Assembly: GCF_003337275.1 (NCBI RefSeq) | Contig: NZ_QPJQ01000006.1 | Span: 62,001 to 126,000, forward strand | Reading direction: 5' to 3' | Source of the DNA: Marinomonas foliarum | Lineage (GTDB): Bacteria > Pseudomonadota > Gammaproteobacteria > Pseudomonadales > Marinomonadaceae | DNA length: 64,000 bases | Shown here: positions 11,787 through 21,752 of the stretch, piece by piece | Layout: the number at the start of each line of letters is the position of its first letter | Position numbering within the stretch: position 1 is the stretch's first letter | Position numbers and translations under genes: made by a program | The notes under the pieces: model-generated | The model's input: the letters and a program-made list of their open reading frames with translations, nothing else | Told to the model about the DNA's origin: nothing | The model's database searches: none

Positions 11787-13115
11787 TTAGCCGGCAGGAA
11801 TGACAAGCTTCTGACCAATCCAAATAACATCATTATTCAAATTATTTACTTGTCTTAAAATAGGTAAAGACACCTGATTACGCCTAGCAATTTCAGACAA
11901 AGTATCACCTTTACTAACGGTGTACACATAATCAGAATGTTTCTTTTGCTTCCAAGCCACTAAGGTTCCATCTGGCGCATTCTTAGTAAAGTATTCAATG
12001 ACGCCCTTAGAAATAGAGGCTGCCAGCTTTACTCGATACGTTCTACTCGATAAATTTTTTGCTTCTGTCTTGTTTGATACAAACCCGGTTTCAATAAGTA
12101 TTGACGGAATATCTGGTGATTTCAGCACAACAAAGCCTGCCTGCTGCACACTGCCTTTATGTAAGACAGCCACATTTTTCATCTCCCCCAAGACACTTTC
12201 GCCGATGTTCAGACTCATCTGAATTGTCGAATTCATCGACATATCTAACAAAACCTCAGCAAGTAACTGATCTTTGTCATCTAAAGAAATGCCGCCAACC
12301 AAATCTGCGGAGTTTTCTTGTTGCGCCAGCCAGCGACCCATTTCAGAACTTTTACCACTTAATGACAGAGCCCACACCGAAGCCCCGCGAGCACTCGATT
12401 TTGTAAAAGCATCCGCATGCACGGAAATCATCAAATCTGCATTGGCTTCACGCGCTACACGAGAACGGTCACGCAATTGAAGATAGGTATCAGTTGATCG
12501 AGTCAACACCGCTTTAAAACCATCTACAGCATTAATTCGACTAGCCAATTCCTTACTAATCGACAGCACTATATCTTTTTCACGAACTCTGTATTGCCCC
12601 AAAGCACCAGGATCTTTGCCGCCATGACCTGGGTCGATCGCAATAACGATATCACGCTTTTCTTTGGACAAGTTTGCTAAGCTTTTTACAACTGTTACAG
12701 GCTTACTGACACCATATTCAAGCTCAACTAATATTCTCGGACCATAAGTCCCATTTGCAGCCAAGACAGTACTCTTCGCTTTTGCCTTTTGAGCCAAATC
12801 CAACACAAACCGGACACCATTATCCCGTTTTGCATAACGAACTCGCATCAAAACGTCCGAAGATAAAGCTGATAAGCCATTTACTACGGACGTACTCAAG
12901 TCAACATTACTCACATCGAGTACAATGCGCTCAGGGTTTGAGAGAGGAAAAATACGATGCTCAGACGCATCAGAAAGCTCAAAAACCAAACGTGTTACGC
13001 CCTCTTGTTGAGCGACACGTATATCTCTAACTTCTGCCGCAAAAGCATTCGTGGCAACCAAAGAGACAATAAAAGAGAAAAAAACAAATAAATAAGTATG
13101 AAATTTAGTATGCAT
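11787..13115 (-). CDS. amiB: N-acetylmuramoyl-L-alanine amidase with AMIN and LysM domains
   Basis: A secreted cell-wall amidase that helps split the septum. The 442 residues begin with a signal peptide ending near NAFA-AEV, then an AMIN domain (about 28-120), an Amidase_3 domain (about 155-375) with zinc ligands in DPGHGGKDPG, a following Glu and ISVHADAF, and the catalytic Glu in LIETGFVSN. A C-terminal LysM domain (YTVSKGDTLSEIA) binds peptidoglycan. Position between tsaE and mutL is that of amiB; the LysM domain is the Pseudomonas-like form rather than the E. coli one. Confidence 0.94.
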   Translation of the reverse strand: MHTKFHTYLFVFFSFIVSLVATNAFAAEVRDIRVAQQEGVTRLVFELSDASEHRIFPLSNPERIVLDVSNVDLSTSVVNGLSALSSDVLMRVRYAKRDNGVRFVLDLAQKAKAKSTVLAANGTYGPRILVELEYGVSKPVTVVKSLANLSKEKRDIVIAIDPGHGGKDPGALGQYRVREKDIVLSISKELASRINAVDGFKAVLTRSTDTYLQLRDRSRVAREANADLMISVHADAFTKSSARGASVWALSLSGKSSEMGRWLAQQENSADLVGGISLDDKDQLLAEVLLDMSMNSTIQMSLNIGESVLGEMKNVAVLHKGSVQQAGFVVLKSPDIPSILIETGFVSNKTEAKNLSSRTYRVKLAASISKGVIEYFTKNAPDGTLVAWKQKKHSDYVYTVSKGDTLSEIARRNQVSLPILRQVNNLNNDVIWIGQKLVIPAG

Positions 13116-13201
13116 ATCAGACAGCTAGCTAGTATATCTGACACACTATAACTGCTGATTACATGGATCTCAATCTTACTTAGAGTAAAGACGTCTATAC
13201 A

Positions 13202-13675
13202 TCAAGACGTTATGACCTTTTTCAGCCCATTTATAGCCACCAAACCTTTTTCAGTAATACCTTCTATCACCACATGGCGACCCTGACGAATTAAACTTAA
13301 TGAAACAATCAAATCCGCCTCAGGCAAAATACCTCGCCCCATTTCAGCCCACTCAATCAGGCACAAACTGCTGTCCGAGAAATAGTCACGAATCCCTATA
13401 AACTCAAGCTCTTCAGCGTCTGAAACGCGATAAAGGTCAAAATGAAATGCTTCAAGGCCGGATAATTCATAGGGTTCAACAATCGTGTAAGTAGGACTTT
13501 TAACTGGCCCCAAATGACCTAAGCCACGCAACATACCTCTAACAAGCGTGGTTTTACCCATACCAAGGTCTCCCTCTAGATACACAACCGCGCCCGCCTT
13601 CAAAACCGAGGAAACAGCCCCGCCTAGACTTTCCATCAACTCTTCACCGTAAACATCTTTCTCTATTTGCATCAC
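13202..13675 (-). CDS. tsaE: tRNA threonylcarbamoyladenosine biosynthesis ATPase TsaE
   Basis: Needed for the t6A37 modification of tRNAs reading ANN codons, together with TsaB, TsaC and TsaD. The 157-residue product has the P loop GDLGMGKTTLVRGML and the family motifs SPTYTIVEPY, FHFDLYR and LIEWAEMG. The listed start is a GTG with an ATG as second codon; either could be used. It is the first gene of the minus-strand superoperon seen here, divergent from the TSUP permease. The nnrE and queG genes often found upstream of tsaE are absent. Confidence 0.95.
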   Translation of the reverse strand: MMQIEKDVYGEELMESLGGAVSSVLKAGAVVYLEGDLGMGKTTLVRGMLRGLGHLGPVKSPTYTIVEPYELSGLEAFHFDLYRVSDAEELEFIGIRDYFSDSSLCLIEWAEMGRGILPEADLIVSLSLIRQGRHVVIEGITEKGLVAINGLKKVITS

Positions 13676-13833
13676 TTACCAATCCCTCTCTACTCAAAAA
13701 GAGCAAACACCAATCACATGGCTCATTAATTTCTGACAATTCTAATACAGAAGCCTTTTGAAACAAGTGGCAATCCCCCATAATCAATATGCATTTTTAC
13801 CGCTCACCACAAACATCTAACCAGAGGACACTT

Positions 13834-14583
13834 ATGGATTGGCTGCTTATGTCACTCATTGCCATTGCCGTATTTATTACTGGCATTTCTAAAGGTGGTT
13901 TCTCTGGCGCTTTCGGCATACTTGCTGTACCGCTTATTTCACTCCAAACCTCCCCTACTCTGGCCGCCGCCATAATGCTCCCTATACTATGTATCATGGA
14001 CATTTTCACTGTGCAGAAGTTTTGGAAGAAGTGGAACACAGAGCAACTAATCAAATGCATACCTGCCGCCATCATCGGAGTAGTCATTGGCGGCTTAACA
14101 GCATCGTGGTTTTCTGCTGAATGGTTAAAAATCATGGTAGGCGTTATTGCTGTTGGCTTCACACTAAACTCATGGCCCAAAAAAAACCGCACAAAAGAAC
14201 GACAACCGCTGAATTCGTTCATAGGAAAACTTTGGTGCACCCTTGGCGGTTTCACCAGCTTTATAGCTCACGCTGGCGGACCGCCTATGAGCGTCTATCT
14301 ACTAAGAGCAAACCTAGACAAAACACAATACGTGGCTACAGCAGCCGTCATCTTCACAGCAATAAACTACGTAAAACTCATTCCATACGGCATGCTTGGA
14401 CAACTCAACAGCACCAACATCCTGTTATCACTTTGCTTTACACCCGTTGCGTTTATTGGCGTCCAGCTTGGCGCATGGCTGCATTACAAACTATCCACGG
14501 CCGTATTTTTCAAATTCATGTACGGCTTTCTTTTCCTAACAGGAATCAAACTAATATGGGATGGTGTGGCAGGACTGAGTTAG
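13834..14583 (+). CDS. TSUP (TauE/SafE) family permease
   Basis: A polytopic inner-membrane protein of 249 residues with about eight hydrophobic helices and the family features GISKGGFSGAFG near the N-terminus and AHAGGPPMSVYLL in the middle. Family members export sulfite, sulfoacetate or other small organic anions; the substrate here cannot be read. The ATG at 13834 (MDWLLMSLIAIAV) has AGAGGA five bases upstream and begins at the first helix, so it is preferred over the ATG at 13789. It stands alone between divergent tsaE and convergent orn. Confidence 0.88.
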   Translation: MDWLLMSLIAIAVFITGISKGGFSGAFGILAVPLISLQTSPTLAAAIMLPILCIMDIFTVQKFWKKWNTEQLIKCIPAAIIGVVIGGLTASWFSAEWLKIMVGVIAVGFTLNSWPKKNRTKERQPLNSFIGKLWCTLGGFTSFIAHAGGPPMSVYLLRANLDKTQYVATAAVIFTAINYVKLIPYGMLGQLNSTNILLSLCFTPVAFIGVQLGAWLHYKLSTAVFFKFMYGFLFLTGIKLIWDGVAGLS

Positions 14584-14640
14584 TGGACACAGAACCCACC
14601 AACTCATAACAAGAACAGGTTAGATTAGCGGCATGTGCTA

Positions 14641-15198
14641 TTAAGATTTATCGTCCATACCAAACATAGTTCGACGATAATGCTTCAATTCGCCAATAGA
14701 CTCTAAAATATCGTCCATCGCCAAATGTGAGCCCGACTTAGTAAACCCTTCTAGCGCCTCTGGCTTCCAACGTCGTGCCAACTCTTTAATTGTACTAACA
14801 TCCAAATAACGATAATGAAAAAATGCTTCCAAATTAGGCATGTAACGGTACAAGAAGCGACGATCTTGCCCAACACTATTACCACATATTGGTGATTTAC
14901 CCGCTGGCACATATTGAGCTAGAAACTTGATCGTTTCTTCCTCTGCTTGTGACATACTAATCGTTGACGACAACACCCTTGCCGTTAACCCTGAGTCACC
15001 ATGATGCTGTGTGCACCACTCATCCATTGCGTCCATCACCGCTTTGTCTTGATAAACAGCAAGGCTAGGGCCTTTTGCCAAAACATTCAGATGCTTATCG
15101 GTGACAACGGTTGCAATCTCAATAATAGTATCCGTTTCTGGGTCCAATCCGGTCATTTCAAGATCGATCCACACTAAATTCTCTTCATTTAAGCTCAT
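14641..15198 (-). CDS. orn: Oligoribonuclease
   Basis: A 3'-5' exonuclease that degrades 2-5 nucleotide RNAs and pGpG to mononucleotides. The DEDDh fold is visible: D12 and E14 in [10 protein letters not shown], the middle Asp in [10 protein letters not shown], and the His/Asp pair in [12 protein letters not shown]. Length 185 is typical. It is divergent from rsgA, 74 bp apart, a conserved gammaproteobacterial arrangement. Confidence 0.97.
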   Translation of the reverse strand: MSLNEENLVWIDLEMTGLDPETDTIIEIATVVTDKHLNVLAKGPSLAVYQDKAVMDAMDEWCTQHHGDSGLTARVLSSTISMSQAEEETIKFLAQYVPAGKSPICGNSVGQDRRFLYRYMPNLEAFFHYRYLDVSTIKELARRWKPEALEGFTKSGSHLAMDDILESIGELKHYRRTMFGMDDKS

Positions 15199-15272
15199 AA
15201 TCTTCCAAGTCCTTTATTATCAATGCCAAGCATTATACTCTATGCGCCTTACTTTATGACCAGACGAATCTA

Positions 15273-16307
15273 ATGTCGAAGCGAAAACTTACTAAACAAC
15301 AAACTTGGCGAATCGAAAAAATCCACAAAGAGCGCGTTGAACGCACTCAAAAAAGAGGGGATGTCGCCGAGGAACTTCTTCAGTCATCCGACCTTGGGGC
15401 TGAAACAGAAGGCATTATTATTTCTCACTTCGGCACACAAGTTGAGGTGGAAGGCACTCAAGAACCTTTTATTGGCGCATCTACTCGCTGTAATTTACGC
15501 GCCAATCTAGGCCAATTGGTGACGGGCGATAAAGTTATATGGCGTCCAAAACAGAATGAAGGCGGGGTAGTCGTTGCTACAACTCCAAGACACACCTCTT
15601 TATCTCGTCCTGACATGCATGGCAGAATAAAACCTGTCGCAGCAAACATAGATCACATCATTGTTGTTATTGCTGCTGAGCCTGTTGCTCACGCCAATTT
15701 AATTGATCGCTACCTAGTTGCCGCAGAAACCGTTGGCATCCCGCCAGTCATCCTGCTTAACAAATGCGATTTAATAGACGAGAAAAACAAAGAAGATCTA
15801 GACAAGCTCCTTAAAACCTATGAAGACCTAAATTACAACATCATCAGAACCTCGATCAAAAACCAAGCAGGCATGGAGTCTCTGTATGACTTTCTGCAAG
15901 ACAAAACGAGCGTTTTTGTTGGGCAATCAGGCGTAGGTAAGTCGTCTCTGATCGGTACTCTACTTCCTGACATAGACATCAGCGTTGGCGAGCTCTCCCA
16001 GAAACGAAAAAAAGGCGTACATACCACTACCACAGCCCGACTATTCCACATGCCAAAAGGCGGGGACCTCATTGACTCTCCAGGAATACGCGAGTTTGGT
16101 TTATGGCATATTTCAGAAGACGAATTGCTCAACGGCTTTATCGAGTTTCGATCACATATTGGTTATTGCCGATTCCGCGATTGCGCTCATGAGAAAGAAC
16201 CAGGTTGTGCGATCCTTGAAGCCTTAGAAAAAGGTGAAATAACAGAACACCGCTTCCAAAGCTTCTTAAGAATTAAGCACTCGATACGTGAAAACCAGGC
16301 ATTTTAA
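15273..16307 (+). CDS. rsgA: Small ribosomal subunit biogenesis GTPase RsgA
   Basis: A circularly permuted GTPase that checks late maturation of the 30S subunit. A basic N-terminus leads to an OB fold, then the permuted G motifs (NKCDLID, GQSGVGKSSLIG, DSPGIREFGL) and a C-terminal zinc knuckle (YCRFRDCAHEKEPGCAI). Length 344 is usual. Its stop overlaps the stop of convergent motB: both TAA codons share one TTAA. Confidence 0.97.
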   Translation: MSKRKLTKQQTWRIEKIHKERVERTQKRGDVAEELLQSSDLGAETEGIIISHFGTQVEVEGTQEPFIGASTRCNLRANLGQLVTGDKVIWRPKQNEGGVVVATTPRHTSLSRPDMHGRIKPVAANIDHIIVVIAAEPVAHANLIDRYLVAAETVGIPPVILLNKCDLIDEKNKEDLDKLLKTYEDLNYNIIRTSIKNQAGMESLYDFLQDKTSVFVGQSGVGKSSLIGTLLPDIDISVGELSQKRKKGVHTTTTARLFHMPKGGDLIDSPGIREFGLWHISEDELLNGFIEFRSHIGYCRFRDCAHEKEPGCAILEALEKGEITEHRFQSFLRIKHSIRENQAF

Positions 16308-17209
16308 AAAACGGCCTCAGGCGTAAGATTCTCAATAGATTGCTGGGCTGCATCACCGAAATTACGGCGATTCTGATCCAGCAATTTTTTATAAGCATCA
16401 TCCGTTAACAAGGTAATACTAATGCGCCTATTCTCTGCACTATCGGTATCAAAACGATTGTAAGGAATCGAATCAGACAAGCCTATCACTTGAGCAATAC
16501 GCTTATCTGCCACACCACCCTCTTCTAAAATTCGACGGGCAGCATTGGCCCTTAATGCTGACAAGTCCCAATTATCCAAGCGTCCACCACTAAATTTCGA
16601 CGAATCCGTATGACCAGTAATAACAATAGGATTAGTAACCTTATTAAAAATCGGCGACATAGTAAGAAGCGTATTTTCTATGTCTGGCATCATGCGAGCA
16701 CTGCCGCGCTCAAACATAGGCTTATCGGGATCGTCCAACAATGTAATGCGTACACCAAGAGGCGTGATCTCGATGCGCATATTTTGCTGCTGGGAAAGCA
16801 GAACATTCATTTTCCCAACTTCCTCTTGCAACATATCATTGATGCTCTTTGACTCCGACGACTCAGGCCCATTACCCAAACGATCATCCCGAGAAGGCAC
16901 ATCGACACTACCAGGATCAGGCAGCTGCAAATCTAATTTCTTTTCAGCACTTTTTGCAGGACTTCCACCTAAATCAATAGGATTGGCGCTAAAGCCAGCT
17001 GTTGACGACCCCATTGGATCTTGAAAGTATCCTTCAATACTTTTTAGCTCCTCTGGAGAAGCCACACTCATAATCCATAAAACTAAAAAAAGCGCCATCA
17101 TTGCTAAAGCGAAATCCGCCAAGGCTATCTTCCAAGCACCGCCATGATGACCACCTTTCTTGATTTTTTTGACCCGACGAATAACTAAGCCATTGGTACC
17201 TATAGCCAT
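16304..17209 (-). CDS. motB: Flagellar motor stator protein MotB
   Basis: The stator subunit that anchors MotA to peptidoglycan and carries the proton-accepting D32 in the single N-terminal helix (WKIALADFALAMMALFLV). A plug/linker stretch follows, then an OmpA-like peptidoglycan-binding domain (ITGHTDSSKFSGG, LSALRANAARRIL). The basic tail before the helix and the ADFALAMMA motif are those of H+-type MotB, not the Na+-type PomB. It lies 33 bp downstream of motA, and its stop codon overlaps that of rsgA. Confidence 0.95.
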   Translation of the reverse strand: MAIGTNGLVIRRVKKIKKGGHHGGAWKIALADFALAMMALFLVLWIMSVASPEELKSIEGYFQDPMGSSTAGFSANPIDLGGSPAKSAEKKLDLQLPDPGSVDVPSRDDRLGNGPESSESKSINDMLQEEVGKMNVLLSQQQNMRIEITPLGVRITLLDDPDKPMFERGSARMMPDIENTLLTMSPIFNKVTNPIVITGHTDSSKFSGGRLDNWDLSALRANAARRILEEGGVADKRIAQVIGLSDSIPYNRFDTDSAENRRISITLLTDDAYKKLLDQNRRNFGDAAQQSIENLTPEAVF

Positions 17210-17242
17210 TGCTCACACCTCATCTTCTTACGCTTTTCCATA

Positions 17243-18097
17243 CTAGCGATACTGCTTAAGACCATCAGACAACTCAATAAAGCTAGGACGCATTTCAGGT
17301 GGAAGTAACTTACGGCCAGTCTCGACCGCTACTGGCGGAGCATAACCAGACACAATCGAATTCAAGCAGGCTTTTATACACAGATACGCTTTTAACTCGT
17401 GGGTTCCCAAGCTCTCTAAATGTGAAGCGGCAGGCCCCACAAATCCATAACCAAAGAAGATACCTAAAAATGTCCCTACCAGCGCAGCCGCAACGTGAGC
17501 GCCAATTTCTTCAAGCGGCCCACCTATTGATCCCATGGTGATAACGATCCCCAATACGGCCGCCACAATACCAAAACCAGGCAATGCTTCAGCGACACGA
17601 GTCAAGGCATGACTTGGTGCAACCAATTCTTCCTGAATTTGCTCAATTTCATTATCCATAATTGCCTCTATTTCATAAGCAGGCAATCCAGTAAGCGTGA
17701 AAATACGATAATTATCCGTCAAAAAATCAACAACTTCATGATCTCGAATCACATCAGGAAAACGAGCAAACAACTCACTCGTAAAAGGCGACTCGATATC
17801 TTCTTCAACAGACAAAAAACCCTGCTGTCGGCTTTTTTGGAAAAGACAATACATCAACCCCAACAACTGAAGATAAAAAGTTTTATTGTGTCGACTCCCA
17901 GTGAACACCTGCGGCAGCATAGTAAATACTTTTTTCTGCACAATGAACGGGTTGGCAACCATAAAAGCCCCAAGGGCTGCACCACAGATTATAATCACCT
18001 CAAAAGGCTGCCATAGGGCTAACATATTCCCATGGGATGCAATATAGCCAAACACCACACTAACAATGACCACTAGCAAACCAGCTAATGCAAACAT
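17243..18097 (-). CDS. motA: Flagellar motor stator protein MotA
   Basis: A four-helix inner-membrane protein that with MotB forms the proton channel and drives the flagellar rotor. The conserved prolines lie in the segment PGFGIVAAVLGIVITMGSIGGP around helices three and four. The open frame extends upstream to 18208, but the ATG at 18097 has AAGGAAGG just before it and gives MFALAGLLVV, the standard N-terminus; 284 residues fits MotA. The pair motAB is transcribed on the minus strand, divergent from an HDOD-domain gene. Confidence 0.95.
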   Translation of the reverse strand: MFALAGLLVVIVSVVFGYIASHGNMLALWQPFEVIIICGAALGAFMVANPFIVQKKVFTMLPQVFTGSRHNKTFYLQLLGLMYCLFQKSRQQGFLSVEEDIESPFTSELFARFPDVIRDHEVVDFLTDNYRIFTLTGLPAYEIEAIMDNEIEQIQEELVAPSHALTRVAEALPGFGIVAAVLGIVITMGSIGGPLEEIGAHVAAALVGTFLGIFFGYGFVGPAASHLESLGTHELKAYLCIKACLNSIVSGYAPPVAVETGRKLLPPEMRPSFIELSDGLKQYR

Positions 18098-18219
18098 ATT
18101 ACCTTCCTTAATACTGACAAAGTATGCTCTCACCTCAATATACAGTATGATTAATAAGAACCGAAATATAAGAGCAACTTTTAAAAAACCACCAACATGA
18201 GCTCTCAATGTAACCAGCT

Positions 18220-19704
18220 ATGATAGACAAGTCACCTTCTGGCCTAAATGAATGGCTACATTTTCTGAAAAACAAAAAATTTCCCGTCAAAGCGGTAAGT
18301 TTGTCTCGTCTAAAAACCCAAATAGCGAGAACAGAGGACACACTTGATGGAATGCAAGCCAATATCGCCTCTGATCCACTATTAGCCTTCGCTATACTAA
18401 ACGAAGCTAATCGAATAATACCTAATAAAAACAATGAAATAAAAAATCCTTTCCATGCAGCATCAATGGTTGGGATGAGCGGCATAGGAAAAATTTTCTC
18501 AGCTTTTGCCCCATACAAGTTCTATCCGAAGAACAATCCACCGCATGTAACAGCTTTTCTTAGCGAAATACAAACCAGCTATGAAGCTGCTACTATAGCG
18601 AGACACTGGTCGATAGAGAAACTAACTAGCCACGAAGATGATATTTTTTGGATCACCTTATTTCGCGATTCAGCAAGGTGGCTTCTATGGTTTTATGCCT
18701 ATCCAACAATGATGGACATTAAAAACAAACTAAGCCAAGGTGAAAAACAAAGCCAAGCAGAACTGAATGTTTTAGGCTGCCGCATAGACGAACTAACCGT
18801 TCACTTATGCTCTCATTGGAACACACCAAGCAAAGTCATCGAGTCCTTCTCAACCAAGTTCATACCGAATAAAAAAGAGCTACAAAGCCTGGCACATTTA
18901 GCTCACCACCCAGAAGAACTACCTGGCTTCACAGAAGACAAAAGACTAACAATATTAATAAACAACCCACTTATTTTTTCATACTGCGCAACCAAGGTAG
19001 CCCATGAAGCCGATTTAATAGGCTGGGATTCTAAAAATCTGCCTTTCTTCTATCGTGTTGTCGCAACGATAATGCATCGTCATGTGGGTGAAGTTATCCA
19101 AACCGCGCACCTTGCCAGTGCAGAAGCAGCTAGACTATTTAATAACGGCGGAAGACCCCCCTTAGCACAGCAATTACTAGACCCTAATTTATATACAGGC
19201 AAAAAAGCAAGAGACACCAACTCAGCCAATAAAACATCACCCATTGCAGCCCTGAAAAAGGCATTGGGCAAACACGACATCTATGATTCAAAGCAAAAAG
19301 CAAATATGGCTTTAAAAACCATTAAGCAAGCCATACCGAACACACAACACTGCATCCTCTTCAAACAATCCAAAAGCACTGTGTCGCCTATTTTCCAATA
19401 TGGCTACAATATCAACACGCTTAAAGCCATAAAATGGGACGCGCCTTCTAACCTATTTAACAAACTATCAACCAAAAAGTCAGCCACACACCTTTTCGGC
19501 AAAAAGCTAGACGGAATATTAAAAGACCTGCCACACACAGCAGATCAAATAATCGATTCGAACAGCCACCTAATGCTCGCTTCTACACAAACGGCAGAGC
19601 GAGAAATGATCATTTTTTGGCTGGAAACTCGAACCGAATTTAATGAAAAAGATTTCTCAAGCCTAAAACAGATTGTGTCCCTTATAAGCCACAGTCCAAT
19701 TTAA
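18220..19704 (+). CDS. HDOD-domain protein
   Basis: A 494-residue cytoplasmic protein whose first about 300 residues follow the HDOD pattern (LLAFAILNEANRII, AASMVGMSGIGKIF). HDOD domains resemble HD phosphohydrolases but usually lack the metal ligands and act in signalling. The C-terminal about 150 residues are not assigned; they could be a degenerate GAF-like or other sensor region. Divergent from motA (about 120 bp between starts) and 36 bp upstream of psd, so it could influence motility or simply be co-transcribed with psd. Function unknown. Confidence 0.75.
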   Translation: MIDKSPSGLNEWLHFLKNKKFPVKAVSLSRLKTQIARTEDTLDGMQANIASDPLLAFAILNEANRIIPNKNNEIKNPFHAASMVGMSGIGKIFSAFAPYKFYPKNNPPHVTAFLSEIQTSYEAATIARHWSIEKLTSHEDDIFWITLFRDSARWLLWFYAYPTMMDIKNKLSQGEKQSQAELNVLGCRIDELTVHLCSHWNTPSKVIESFSTKFIPNKKELQSLAHLAHHPEELPGFTEDKRLTILINNPLIFSYCATKVAHEADLIGWDSKNLPFFYRVVATIMHRHVGEVIQTAHLASAEAARLFNNGGRPPLAQQLLDPNLYTGKKARDTNSANKTSPIAALKKALGKHDIYDSKQKANMALKTIKQAIPNTQHCILFKQSKSTVSPIFQYGYNINTLKAIKWDAPSNLFNKLSTKKSATHLFGKKLDGILKDLPHTADQIIDSNSHLMLASTQTAEREMIIFWLETRTEFNEKDFSSLKQIVSLISHSPI

Positions 19705-19740
19705 ACATTTATTTAAACTTTACTTATTAGGACAATAAAC

Positions 19741-20604
19741 GTGACTAAAGACCAACTTTTCGCATTTGCTCAACACATCACACCTCAAAAAGCATTATCA
19801 AGAGCCATTGGTAAAATCGCCGAATGCGAAAACTCATGGGTTAAAAACACTTTTATTAGCCAATTTGTAAAAAAATACCAAGTCGACATGTCGGAAGCCA
19901 TCAACAGTGACGAGCTATCCTACCGCAACTTCAACGATTTCTTCACACGCGCCATTCGCCCAGAACTCCGCCCTATCTGCGAAGAAGATAACAGTATTGC
20001 CTGCCCTGCAGATGGCGCTATCAGCCAACTAGGCAACATCGAGCACGGCACACTCTTCCAAGCAAAAGGCCATCATTACAGCCTCACAAGCCTTCTTGGT
20101 GGCGACGCATCCTTATCCAATGATTTTCTTGGTGGTACTTTTGCTACCGTTTATCTTTCACCAAAAGACTATCACCGCGTTCACATGCCACTGACAGGCA
20201 AACTAACTAAAATGATCCATATTCCAGGAAAGCTCTTCTCTGTCAATAAAGTCACCGCCGAGCAAATCCCTAACGTTTTTGCTCGCAATGAACGCACCGT
20301 ATGCCTATTTGAAACAGAAGCAGGCCCAATGGCTGTCATACTAGTCGGCGCCATGATTGTAGCCAGCATAGAAACCGTATGGGCAGGACAGGTCACACCA
20401 TTCAATAAAAATGTCGTGACATGGGACTACAACGAACTAAGCAACATAGAGATCAAGAAAGGCGAAGAAATGGGGCGATTCAAACTAGGATCAACCGCCA
20501 TCGTCTTATTCGGAAAGAATGCCATCAACTGGGAGGAATCACTCCAAGCAGAAACACCAACCAAAATGGGCATGCATTTCGGTACTGTTACTGAAAAACA
20601 ATAG
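19741..20604 (+). CDS. psd: Phosphatidylserine decarboxylase
   Basis: Converts phosphatidylserine to phosphatidylethanolamine at the inner membrane. The proenzyme cleaves itself at the LGST motif (Ser251 of 287), where the Ser becomes the pyruvoyl group of the alpha chain. Other family segments are visible (YRNFNDFFTRAIRPELRP, DYHRVHMPLTG). The start is GTG. A terminator follows within 12 bases of the stop. Its substrate-making partner pssA is at 46.2 kb in this window. Confidence 0.97.
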   Translation: MTKDQLFAFAQHITPQKALSRAIGKIAECENSWVKNTFISQFVKKYQVDMSEAINSDELSYRNFNDFFTRAIRPELRPICEEDNSIACPADGAISQLGNIEHGTLFQAKGHHYSLTSLLGGDASLSNDFLGGTFATVYLSPKDYHRVHMPLTGKLTKMIHIPGKLFSVNKVTAEQIPNVFARNERTVCLFETEAGPMAVILVGAMIVASIETVWAGQVTPFNKNVVTWDYNELSNIEIKKGEEMGRFKLGSTAIVLFGKNAINWEESLQAETPTKMGMHFGTVTEKQ

Positions 20605-20614
20605 ACATTAGAGC

Positions 20615-20646
20615 AAAAGCCTACCCTTCAATTGAGTAGGCTTTTA
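20615..20646 (+). terminator. Rho-independent terminator after psd
   Basis: A GCCTAC/GTAGGC stem flanked by an A-run and a T-run lies directly after the psd stop. It can serve convergent transcription from the serine hydrolase gene as well. Confidence 0.8.
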
Positions 20647-20668
20647 AATATGAAAAATAAAAAAAGGA

Positions 20669-21670
20669 TTATTTCGCAGCTTGAATAATGGAAACTATAT
20701 CCTGACTGACCATATCATGCAGCAAATCACGGTAACCGGTTTTGCCAGAAGGCAAATACTCATCAGAAGTGATAGCGATTGTTAAATCTAATGTTGGAAA
20801 AACATAAATCATTTGCCCACCGTAACCCCAACCGTAGTAGCCTTGCACATTAGCAAACGTCTGAATAAACCAACCATATCCATAAAGACCACGATGAAAA
20901 CGAGACTCAGTCCTAGGCTGCCAACTTTCTTCTATCCATTTCTTAGAAAGAATCCGCTTACCTTTCTCAGTAACCCCACCTCTTCGATACAGCTCGCCAA
21001 ATGCCAACAAAGAGGCAGGCGTCATGCCAACTTGATTTCCTCCCATTGGCACTCCTTGAGGATCTGTCTCCCAACTCTGAACCCAAACACCAGTCCCTTT
21101 AAACCACTTATTCGCTAGTTGATAAGTATTTTCGCCACTCTGGCGCATGATGATCGCAGACAAAAGGTGAGTATTTCCCGTTGAGTACTGCATATCACCA
21201 CCAACCTCATCAATAAAGGGCCGCGACAGTACAGTTTGAACCCAATTATCACTTGCTACCCAACGCCCGTAATAACGCCCAGAAGTCCTCTCTAAACCCG
21301 CCTGCATTGAAAGCAAATGCGAAACCGTAATCTTTTTCAAACGTGGATCAGGGTCTTTCGGTAAAGAATCATCAAAAATAGGAGCGATAGCTTGATCGAC
21401 ACCATGAATAACATCACGCTCAATCGCCATACCAACGACGGCAGACATCAGAGACTTTGATGCCGACTTAATATTAGCAACCGCATCAAGATTTGCTTTG
21501 TTATATGCCTTTGCCCAAACAACATCACCTTTGTACGCGATGTGTATTGTTTTAATATTAGGAAAACCTTGGGCCGTTTTATCCATATCACTAAAATCTA
21601 GAGCCTTAGCTTGAACACTAAAAAGCAAAATCAGTGAGCCAAGTAAAAAATAATACATAAAAAAATTCAC
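20669..21670 (-). CDS. Secreted serine hydrolase of the class C beta-lactamase family
   Basis: A 333-residue exported protein with a hydrophobic signal peptide ending near VQAKA-LDF. The serine hydrolase motif SASK (S-x-x-K) lies near residue 87 in IKSASKSLMSAVVG, and a Tyr in the segment MQYSTGNTHLLSA is the likely general base. Family members include esterases, D-aminopeptidases and penicillin-binding-protein-like enzymes; true beta-lactamase activity is not implied. It stands alone between psd and secF, with terminators on both sides. Confidence 0.85.
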   Translation of the reverse strand: MNFFMYYFLLGSLILLFSVQAKALDFSDMDKTAQGFPNIKTIHIAYKGDVVWAKAYNKANLDAVANIKSASKSLMSAVVGMAIERDVIHGVDQAIAPIFDDSLPKDPDPRLKKITVSHLLSMQAGLERTSGRYYGRWVASDNWVQTVLSRPFIDEVGGDMQYSTGNTHLLSAIIMRQSGENTYQLANKWFKGTGVWVQSWETDPQGVPMGGNQVGMTPASLLAFGELYRRGGVTEKGKRILSKKWIEESWQPRTESRFHRGLYGYGWFIQTFANVQGYYGWGYGGQMIYVFPTLDLTIAITSDEYLPSGKTGYRDLLHDMVSQDIVSIIQAAK

Positions 21671-21752
21671 CCTATTATTAAATCAACACTCAATCAGAAC
21701 AGAAAACCATCAGCTTACTATAAGGAAGTGACACTTACCGATTAAAGCACAT

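Noticed and set aside
20669-21670. True AmpC beta-lactamase
   Set aside because: The SxxK motif is present, but the sequence around the Tyr motif and the lack of an ampR neighbour fit a general serine hydrolase better.
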